From contig NZ_JAHZIJ010000012.1 in assembly GCF_019443105.1 (NCBI RefSeq), forward strand, positions 95,971 to 159,970: DNA of 64,000 nucleotides, read 5' to 3'. The stretch comes from Paenibacillus oenotherae (GTDB lineage: Bacteria; Bacillota; Bacilli; Paenibacillales; Paenibacillaceae). The position numbers and the translations under genes were made by a program. Shown piece by piece: positions 53,942 through 62,300 of the stretch; within the stretch, counting starts at the first letter, position 1, and each line of letters begins with the position of its first letter. The notes below the pieces were generated by a model. It was not told the origin of the DNA, searched no databases, and saw only the letters and a list, made by a program, of their open reading frames with translations.

Positions 53942-55795
53942 ATGCTGGCCCTATTGACGCAATCCTTTCAATGGATTCTGGCAACTTCCCTGATGGCAAG
54001 CGTCTTGATTCTGTTCATCCTGGCAGCGAAGCTGCTGCTGGGAGAGCGTTTGCAGCCGAGATGGACGTATATGCTGTGGATGCTTCTGCTTGCAAGACTG
54101 CTGCTGCCATGGACGCCGGAGAGCTCATTCAGCATCTTCAATTTCTTGACGCCACAGAGCTCCTTCAGCGTCTTCGACTTCTTGACGCCGGACACAAGCC
54201 TGCGAACGAATGAGGCGCCATCGGCAACGCCTCCTGAAGAACCGGAGCGGACATCACAAGCGGCCGCTGCGCCGCATCGAGAGCCTGCTCCCCATAACTC
54301 CAGCAGCCCGCAATGGGCTCCTCCACAGAATACTGCTGAGATCAGCAGCTCCATCAAGAATGACCGCACGCTGGGTTACATCGAGATTTTGTCCATCATA
54401 TGGCTAATAGGTGCTCTGGCAGCAGCGGGCACGATGCTTCGAGTCAATATCCGTTATAGTATCCAATTAAAGCGCGAGCCTCGAACTGCGAGCGGAGATA
54501 TTCTGCCCCTCTTCGAGCAATGCAAGGCGGAGCTGGGCATCAGACGTTCAGTTGCTCTGGTGGAATCAAGGCATGCGGCGAGTCCGGCGCTGACCGGTGT
54601 TTTCAGACCGAAACTGTTGATGCCCGTCGGAATGATGAATGTACTGAGCGCGCAGGAGCTTCGGCATATTTTTGTACACGAGCTGTGCCATCTGAAGCGC
54701 AATGATCTTGCAGTCAATGGAATGATGAACGTCCTGCTTGTTGTGCATTGGTTCAATCCGCTGCTCTGGTTCTCCTACCACAAGCTGCGGGAGGATCAGG
54801 AGCTGGCCTGTGATTCCATGGTGCTGGCACATATGGGCCAGCGTGAAGCAAACGATTATGCGCACACCATTATCAAGCTGCTGGAGCTATTCTCGGCGCC
54901 AACCCGTATCGCGAGTACGGTCGCTATCTCCGGCAGCAAGAAAGAATTGAAAAGGAGAATCATGATGATCCGATCAAAGCAAACGAATGGATACAAATGG
55001 TCTTTGCTTGGCATCGCGCTCATGCTATTGTTAAGCGGCTGCACGCTGACCAATGCCAGTAACGGCACAGTGCAGACTATTCAGGGAGCTGCCAGTTATG
55101 AGGCTGGCTATATGAAGCTGGATGGGAAGAGCACAGAACAACTGCAGGAAGTGGAGGATTCCTCGGCGACAAGGGAGGAAGTGCTGCTGTATGATTACCG
55201 TTACGATGGCGTGTTCTTGTATGGCACAAGGGCAGAGGATGGGACTTTTGATGGCATGACTGTCCGGACGAGAAACAAGCAGAAGCATTTCCCATGGCGG
55301 CATCCTGTGAAATTAAATCATAATCCCGTACCGTATTTAAGGATGGCGGATGTCGATAAGGACGGGCAGAAGGAGATCATTGTTCTTCTGGTTTCCAGCC
55401 TTACTGAGCGAAAATATAACGATGACTTCCAGAGCGAGATCCACGTGCTGAATCAGTCCGATCTTAGCGAGCTTGAGGTTGAGAATCCTATGAAGGCGAT
55501 TCATGAAAAGGTAACATCCTCTATTGAGGTGAAAGACGGCAGGGCCGTAGTCAGCATTGACACCGGAGATGAGCAGAAGGAACGGAGCTACGCAGCCTTG
55601 ATGGATAGCTATGGCGAGCAAGTCGAATTTGGCGAACATTTTTATTATGAGATTACTGAAGATGGTGTCCAAGCGATCGTTACAGGTTCTCTCAGTCCGC
55701 GGGGATCAGCGACGCAATTCCGGCCGATACTGCTGGTTGTCGAATATGATTCCGCTCTTAAGGTGAAGCGGATCGGCGTTGAACGTTTTTCATGA
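53942..55795 (+). CDS. BlaR1-like M56 peptidase with unusual C-terminal sensor
   Basis: A 617-residue membrane metalloprotease homolog: helices near residues 5-30 and 33-55, a Pro/Ser-rich loop, helix about 145-165, and the zinc site HELCH (His246, Glu247, His250) in ELRHIFVHELCHLKRNDLA, then AISGSKKELKRRIMMI and a membrane helix ending SGC. The roughly 240-residue extracellular C terminus is not the penicillin-binding sensor of BlaR1 or MecR1: I see no S-x-x-K or K-T-G motifs, only a calcium-loop-like VDKDGQKE. Residues about 60-84 hold a 12-residue duplication. The inducer is unknown. Confidence 0.88.
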   Translation: MLALLTQSFQWILATSLMASVLILFILAAKLLLGERLQPRWTYMLWMLLLARLLLPWTPESSFSIFNFLTPQSSFSVFDFLTPDTSLRTNEAPSATPPEEPERTSQAAAAPHREPAPHNSSSPQWAPPQNTAEISSSIKNDRTLGYIEILSIIWLIGALAAAGTMLRVNIRYSIQLKREPRTASGDILPLFEQCKAELGIRRSVALVESRHAASPALTGVFRPKLLMPVGMMNVLSAQELRHIFVHELCHLKRNDLAVNGMMNVLLVVHWFNPLLWFSYHKLREDQELACDSMVLAHMGQREANDYAHTIIKLLELFSAPTRIASTVAISGSKKELKRRIMMIRSKQTNGYKWSLLGIALMLLLSGCTLTNASNGTVQTIQGAASYEAGYMKLDGKSTEQLQEVEDSSATREEVLLYDYRYDGVFLYGTRAEDGTFDGMTVRTRNKQKHFPWRHPVKLNHNPVPYLRMADVDKDGQKEIIVLLVSSLTERKYNDDFQSEIHVLNQSDLSELEVENPMKAIHEKVTSSIEVKDGRAVVSIDTGDEQKERSYAALMDSYGEQVEFGEHFYYEITEDGVQAIVTGSLSPRGSATQFRPILLVVEYDSALKVKRIGVERFS

Positions 55796-55854
55796 CCCGC
55801 ATCTAGGTTGGAAGGCAAGAGGGGCTGTCCCGACTTAGTGGGCGAGCATGAACC

Positions 55855-55905
55855 AAAAAGCGCGAGTGACAGGGGCGAAATGCCCCTGTCCCCCCCGCTT
55901 TTTTA
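55855..55905. terminator. Strong terminator after the BlaR1-like gene
   Basis: GACAGGGGC (55868-55876) pairs perfectly with GCCCCTGTC (55882-55890); AAAAAGCG (55855-55862) and CGCTTTTTT (55896-55904) extend the stem and give T runs on both strands. Confidence 0.85.
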
Positions 55906-56160
55906 CACTGTCCTAAACGATAAATAATCTGCTTATGAGGCAGTCTCTTTTTCGGATTCGTCCACCAGTCAGCGGTATATGGCAATTGTTGCATGATAAC
56001 GGCTCCGGCTGCATATTATCTTGGGAGATGAGGGATGACAAGCTCCCTTCAGATAGACAATAGGAGCTTCATTGTATAGTATGTAATATTACAGGAAGCT
56101 GCGCTTCCAATTGTGTTGAGAGCTATAGCGCATACTATTATTAAGGACGGATATCGACTA

Positions 56161-57525
56161 ATGAGAACACGCATTTCTGCAATCCTGATCATTCTGCTGG
56201 GCACAACGCTTGCTGCGGGCTGCAGCATTTTTGGCAAACCGGATATAGAGACTGCCGATAGCGGGATTTCCGGCACAATCAAGGTGATGTATTGGGATGA
56301 ACAGAGCTTTATGAATAAATACGGCTATTTGTTCATGGCTGAACATAAGAACATCGATATCGAGGTGGTCTCGACATCCGGCTTGCATAACTATGATTCC
56401 AGTGAGATTCCGAATCTCAACGCTGCCTATCACAAATTGATCGAGGAAGAGAAGCCGGACGTTATTATGGTCGGCATTGACGATCTGGAGAAATTGGCTG
56501 CGGACGGAGCTTTATACGATCTGGAGCCTTCCATTATGAGGGATAAATTCGATATCGAGAATATTCACCCTACCATTATTGAATATTTGCGGAAGAAAGG
56601 CGGGGGCAAGCTCTACGCCCTTGCTCCGAATTTTACTAGCCAGGCGCTCTTCATTAACAGGGACTTGTTCCAGCAATATGGCATCGAGCTGCCTCCTGAG
56701 AAATTGAGCTGGGAGGAGCTGTTTCTTACGGCGATGCGGTTCCCCGTAACTGGCGGTGACAGGGACAGAGTTTACGGCTACCACAATGGCGAATACCGGA
56801 ACACGCCCTATCATCTGCTGCTTACGGTAGCAGATGAGATGGGGCTCAGGATGGAGAACCAGGGAACGGCTACGATGCAAACCCCGAGCTGGAAGCGTGC
56901 AGTTGAGCTGGTTGCGCAGCTCTATAAGAGCGGTGTTGTGCAAGTAGGCGAGCTGCCGAAAACACCGGACATGACCTATACAGAGATGTGGATGCTGGAT
57001 CATCTCTTCCTGGCTGGCCGAGTCGCGATGACGATGGGAGACCCTGATCTGATGCGGGATTTGAATGAAATCGGAGCAACTGAGAAGGAACTGAAATTCA
57101 ACTGGGAGATTCTTCATGCCCCCAGCTCTGCTACCGGCCATTCGCAGAACTTTTCTCTGAATGAAGTATTCGCCATCAATGCCAAATCAACGAATTTGAA
57201 GGCGGCGTGGGAATTTATCCGATACAGCAGCGGTGACGAGATTGCGAGAATCCGTTCCAGAAATCCGGATGAGATGTGGTCTCGCATTACGCATATGAAG
57301 ACGAAGGACAACAAGTCCATCGAGCCCTTCTATCAGCTTTCGTTCGATCGGAATGCGGCGCCGGTCAATACCGTCTACGCTGAATTGCCGCAAATGATGG
57401 AGACGGCAATTACGACGGAATTGAACGAAGTGATTGCGGATCGCAAATCTGTAGAAGCGGCGCTGGAGGCGATCGAGCTGGAGGCCCGGAAGCAGATTCA
57501 GCAGCTGAACATACAGAACAAGTAG
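56161..57525 (+). CDS. Extracellular solute-binding lipoprotein (ABC sugar-type)
   Basis: A 454-residue family-1 solute-binding protein. The signal ends in lipobox LAAGC (Cys21); then VMYWDEQSFMNKYGYLFMAEHKNIDIEVV, KPDVIMVGIDDLEKLAADGALYDLEP and YALAPNFTSQALFINRDLFQQYGIELPPEKLSWEELF are typical. It probably binds an oligosaccharide for import, but no permease or ATPase gene is adjacent, so it works with a transporter elsewhere or as a sensor. AAGGACGGAT precedes ATG 56161; upstream codons from 56113 lack a signal-like start. Confidence 0.88.
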   Translation: MRTRISAILIILLGTTLAAGCSIFGKPDIETADSGISGTIKVMYWDEQSFMNKYGYLFMAEHKNIDIEVVSTSGLHNYDSSEIPNLNAAYHKLIEEEKPDVIMVGIDDLEKLAADGALYDLEPSIMRDKFDIENIHPTIIEYLRKKGGGKLYALAPNFTSQALFINRDLFQQYGIELPPEKLSWEELFLTAMRFPVTGGDRDRVYGYHNGEYRNTPYHLLLTVADEMGLRMENQGTATMQTPSWKRAVELVAQLYKSGVVQVGELPKTPDMTYTEMWMLDHLFLAGRVAMTMGDPDLMRDLNEIGATEKELKFNWEILHAPSSATGHSQNFSLNEVFAINAKSTNLKAAWEFIRYSSGDEIARIRSRNPDEMWSRITHMKTKDNKSIEPFYQLSFDRNAAPVNTVYAELPQMMETAITTELNEVIADRKSVEAALEAIELEARKQIQQLNIQNK

Positions 57526-57532
57526 CAGCTTG

Positions 57533-57575
57533 CGCAAAGATTGCCCGTCCGCTAGAAGGGCGGGCAATTTGCTTG
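57533..57575 (+). terminator. Terminator between solute-binding gene and glpK
   Basis: ATTGCCCG (57540-57547) pairs with CGGGCAAT (57561-57568), extended by GCAAA/TTTGC. Confidence 0.7.
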
Positions 57576-57603
57576 GCAGCTGAAGCGGAGAGGGGGAACT
57601 GCA

Positions 57604-59079
57604 GTGAAGCAGTACATATTGGCAGTGGACGAAGGGACGACGTCCTGCCGCGCGATTCTGTTCGACCAGAAGGGAAGAGCTGCAAGCATGGCCCAGAAGG
57701 AGTTCAGGCAGTCTTTTCCCCAAGCGGGCTGGGTGGAGCATGATGCCGCCGAGATCTGGCAGACGCAGCTGCAAGTGATGCGGGAAGCGGCGGCCGACGC
57801 CGGGGCCGGGGAGATTGCCGCCATCGGCATTACGAATCAGCGGGAGACCGTTGTTGTATGGGATGCGGTTACCGGCGAGCCGCTGCATCCTGCAATCGTA
57901 TGGCAGTGCCGCCGCACGAGCGCCTTCTGCGAGAAGCTGAAGGCGGAGGGCTGGGAGGGCGAAGTCCGCGCAAGAACGGGGCTGCTGCTTGATCCTTATT
58001 TCTCAGGGACGAAGCTTAAGTGGCTGCTTGATGAGGTGCCGGGGCTGCGGGAGAAGGCGGAGCGCGGAGAAGCCTTGTTCGGCACTATTGACAGCTGGCT
58101 GATCTGGAAGCTGACAGAGGGTGCGGTGCATGCAACCGATGTGTCCAACGCCTCGCGGACGATGCTGTACAACATTCATAAGCTGGAATGGGATGAGCAT
58201 ATTCTCGGCAAGCTGGGCATACCTAGAGCAATGCTGCCGGAAGTCAAGCCGTCAAGCGGCTTATACGGTCATACGCGTCTGCTGCATGAGAGCGGCGTTG
58301 AAGTGCCGATTGCCGGCGCTGCCGGTGATCAGCAGGCGGCCTTGTTCGGTCAGGGCTGCTATGACCCCGGTATGGCGAAGAATACTTATGGCACAGGCTG
58401 TTTTCTTCTTAAGAATATAGGGAAGAGCCCCATTCCATCTCAGAAGGGGCTGCTCACGACGATTGCCTGGCAGCTTGACGGTGAAACCACATATGCGCTT
58501 GAAGGAAGTGTATTCACTGCCGGATCAGTCATCCAGTGGCTGAGAGACGGACTAGGACTGATTGCCCATGCTTCCGAGAGCGGGGCTATAGCTGCCACGG
58601 TACCCGATACAGAGGGAGTGTACTTCGTACCTGCGTTTACCGGGCTTGGAACTCCTTATTGGAAGCCGGATGCCCGCGGTATGATTACCGGACTGACGCG
58701 GGGGACGACATCAGCACATATCGTTCGGGCGGCCTTAGAGTCAATAGCCTATCAGACAGCAGATGTGCTCGGGGCAATGGGCAGCGAGTCAGGGATCGGG
58801 CTGAGGGAGCTGCGCATTGACGGCGGGGCTGTGGCGAATGATCTGCTTGTGCAGTTTCAGGCGGATCTGCTTGGTGTGACGGTTATTCGGCCGAGGATGC
58901 TGGAGACAACTGCGCTTGGAGCGGCTTTTTTGGCGGGCCTGGGGGTTGGATTCTGGGACAGTACAGAGGAGCTCAGAGAGCTGTGGGAATTGGATGCAAC
59001 ATTTTTGCCCCAGCGCGATGAGGCGTGGAGGCGCAGCGTATATTCCGGCTGGCTTCAGGCAGTGGGCTATCAGGCTTGA
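57604..59079 (+). CDS. glpK: Glycerol kinase
   Basis: A 491-residue FGGY kinase making glycerol-3-phosphate from glycerol and ATP. It has [91 protein letters not shown] and [24 protein letters not shown], matching GlpK closely. A possible phospho-histidine loop of Firmicute GlpK is not obvious. The GTG start (57604) follows AGAGGGGGAA. No glpF or glpD is adjacent, so it stands alone between two terminators. Confidence 0.95.
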   Translation: MKQYILAVDEGTTSCRAILFDQKGRAASMAQKEFRQSFPQAGWVEHDAAEIWQTQLQVMREAAADAGAGEIAAIGITNQRETVVVWDAVTGEPLHPAIVWQCRRTSAFCEKLKAEGWEGEVRARTGLLLDPYFSGTKLKWLLDEVPGLREKAERGEALFGTIDSWLIWKLTEGAVHATDVSNASRTMLYNIHKLEWDEHILGKLGIPRAMLPEVKPSSGLYGHTRLLHESGVEVPIAGAAGDQQAALFGQGCYDPGMAKNTYGTGCFLLKNIGKSPIPSQKGLLTTIAWQLDGETTYALEGSVFTAGSVIQWLRDGLGLIAHASESGAIAATVPDTEGVYFVPAFTGLGTPYWKPDARGMITGLTRGTTSAHIVRAALESIAYQTADVLGAMGSESGIGLRELRIDGGAVANDLLVQFQADLLGVTVIRPRMLETTALGAAFLAGLGVGFWDSTEELRELWELDATFLPQRDEAWRRSVYSGWLQAVGYQA

Positions 59080-59105
59080 GGCCCGGACAAACTTTATAAG
59101 TGATC

Positions 59106-59146
59106 ATAATCCCTCTGCTGGTATGGGCGTAGCAGGGGGATTATTT
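59106..59146 (+). terminator. Terminator after glpK
   Basis: AATCCCTCTGCT (59108-59119) pairs with AGCAGGGGGATT (59131-59142) with one mismatch, then ATTTTG. Confidence 0.8.
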
Positions 59147-59323
59147 TGCGTGGTTTGCAGGGGGGATAATCCCTATTATTTACTGTTCGGATGGGCATCG
59201 ATAATAAATAAGTGAAAATAAGGAATTATGAGAGAGTTATCATCGGATTCTAAGACTTTTCTAATAAATATGGGCAATTTGAACCAGATGACTTTAACTA
59301 AACTTTAAAATCGGGAGATAAAA

Positions 59324-59348
59324 TAGAATTATGATGTAAGCGTTTACA
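59324..59348 (+). promoter_or_regulatory. Amylase promoter with CcpA cre site
   Basis: TAGAAT (59324-59329) is a -10 candidate; TGTAAGCGTTTACA (59335-59348) is a perfect palindromic cre site that would overlap the transcription start. Carbon catabolite repression of the amylase by CcpA is strongly suggested. Confidence 0.8.
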
Positions 59349-59386
59349 ATACTGGCTTTCATTCATCGAGTAAAGGGGAGATTTGC

Positions 59387-62300
59387 ATGAAGAAACAAGC
59401 AACAAGAGCATGGAGTATTGTTCTGTTTGCTGCTATGCTGCTGCAAGCTTTGAGTTTGTCAGCTGTAGTACCGCCTGGCACGGTACAAGCAGCAGGAGAG
59501 GAGTATGGCCTCCCGGCAAATACGAAGGATGGGGTCATCTTCCATGCGTGGAACTGGTCCTTTGACAACATTACGAGCAACCTTCCAGCTATCGCAGCTG
59601 CAGGGTTCAAATCGATTCAAACTTCTCCGATTCAAGCGAGCAAGGAAGCTTTGACGGAAGGAAGCAAATGGTGGGTTCTGTATCAGCCGATCAACTTCAA
59701 AATCGGCAATACCCAATTGGGTAACAGAGATCAGTTCAAGAGACTGTGTGAGGAAGCAGAGAAATACGGCATCAGCATCATCGTTGACGTCGTTGCCAAC
59801 CACACGGGTAACGCTGGTGGCGGAGACTTAGAGGTGCAGCCTGCATCCAATGTCGATCCAGCCATCAAAAACAACTCGAATTTCTGGCACCAAGCCAAAA
59901 AGGTTTCCGATTGGAATGACAGATGGCAAGTGACGCAATGGGGTATTGGTCTTCCTGACTTGAATACCAGCAACCAGGAATTGCAGAACATGATTATCGC
60001 ATTCCTGAATGATGCGGTTGCACTAGGAGCCGACGGGTTCCGGTTCGATGCTGCGAAGCATATCGAGCTTCCGGATGATCCAAACGGATCTGCATCGAAT
60101 TTCTGGCCTCGCGTACTGGGTTCCTTGACGAACAAGGACAAGCTGTACATCTACGGTGAGATCCTTCAAGGCGGAGCAGACAGATTTGCTGCATACGCGA
60201 GCTACATGAACCTGGCTGCAGACAAGTACGGACACAACATCAGAGATGTAATCAGCAGCAAGAACGTTGAAGCTGCGAAGTCCTATGACGCTGCTGGTGT
60301 TAGCCCGTCCAAGCTCGTAAGCTGGGTAGAATCCCATGATACGTATGCCAATGACAAGAACGAATCGACGTTCCTGAATGAATGGCAGCTCAAGATGGGC
60401 TGGGCGATCATCGCGGCTCGTGCAGAGACGACTTCCCTGTTCTTCAACCGACCAGCTGGAAGCGGCAAGTTCGGAAGCCCGCTCGGTCAACCGGGTAACG
60501 ATCAGTGGAAAGATGCGGATGTAGTAGCCGTCAACAAATTCCACAATGCGATGGTCGGTCAAGGCGAGTTCCTGCGCACGCAAGGCGGCCAAACGCTGCT
60601 GATCGAGCGTGGAACGAAAGGGGTAACCATCGTCAACATGGGCGGGGATATCCAGATCAATTCCGAAACGAAGCTTGCAAACGGCACGTATACGAATAAA
60701 GCTTCTGGCGGCGGAACGTTCACCGTATCCAACGGCAGAATTACGGGTAATCTTGGCAGCGGCAAAATCGCTGTATTGTACGAGGCAGCGGCACCAGTGC
60801 CGGCAATTTCCATCGATAAGCAAGAAGGCGGATTCTACACGGACGCTCTGAATGTGAAGATGACCTACACGGGCTCTGACACAGCAACGTACTCCGTGAA
60901 CAACGGAACGCCTGTAACGTTCAGCTCTGGCACGACAGCAACCTTCGGAGCTGGCGCAGCATTCGGTACAGCGTTTGTATTGAAAATTACGTCGAGCAAT
61001 TCAGCAGGACAAGCAGTCAAAACGTATACGTTTACGAAAGAAGACCCTGATGCAGCGCTGAAAGTTCATTTCTACAAGCCTGCAGGCTGGGGAACGCCGA
61101 ACATCTATTACTACGATGAATCCGTAACACCGACCAAAGTTGGCGTGCAATGGCCGGGAGCGGCAATGAAGGATGACGGGAACAACTGGTATTCCTATCA
61201 GATCCCGGCTTGGACCAAGGCACAAGTTATCTTCAACTCCGGAAGCAATCAAGTACCGGGCGCAAGCCAACCGGGCTATCAGGTAACGGGCGAGAAATGG
61301 ATCAAGGACAATGTGGTTCATGCCACCAATCCGGATGGTCCATCTGATCAAGCTCCTGCTGCACCGACGAATGTACAAGGAACAGCAGGCGGCACGACAT
61401 CTGTTACGCTGACCTGGACTCCTTCTACAGATGATAAAGGTATCGTGAAATATGAAGTGTACCGTGACGGCGTACTGATCGGCGAAACGACGACCACTTC
61501 TTACACCGATACGACTGTAACTGCAAACAAAACGTACTCGTACACAATCAAAGCAGTGGATACAATCGGACAAAAATCAGCATTCAGTGCGGCAGTTTCA
61601 GTTATCATTGGCGGCGGAACACAGGATCAACTGCCAACTGCACCGACGAATGTACAAGGAACAGCAGCAGGCACGACAACTGTCAATCTGACCTGGACTG
61701 CTTCCACAGATGACAAAGGCGTTGTGAAATATGAAGTATACCGCGATGGCGCACTTATCGGCCAGCCGACTGGAACTTCCTATTCCGATACAACGGTAGC
61801 GAATAATAATACGTATTCCTACACGGTCAAAGCAGTCGATACAATTGGACAAAAATCAGCATCCAGCGCGCCGGCTACAGTCAAGATCGGCAACGGCGGA
61901 CAGCAGCAGCAACAAGGCATCCCGTTCAGCTGGGATAATGCCAACGTTTACTTCGTAATGACAGACCGTTTCAACAACGGCAATACGAGCAATGACGGCG
62001 CATACGGAAGACCAAAAACCGATGCATGGGGCTCTAATGTCGGTACCTTCCACGGCGGTGATATTAAAGGCTTGACGCAGAAGCTCCAGGACGGCTACTT
62101 TACTGATCTTGGAACCAATGCCATCTGGATTACAGCTCCATGGGAGCAAATGCACGGCTGGGTAGGCGGCAAAGACGGCGACTTCGCTCACTACGGCTAC
62201 CACGGCTACTATGCGCTTGACTTCACTGCAATGGACAAGAGCTACGGAACGATTGACGAAATGCGTGAATTCGTTGATCTCGCGCATACAAAAGGCATCC

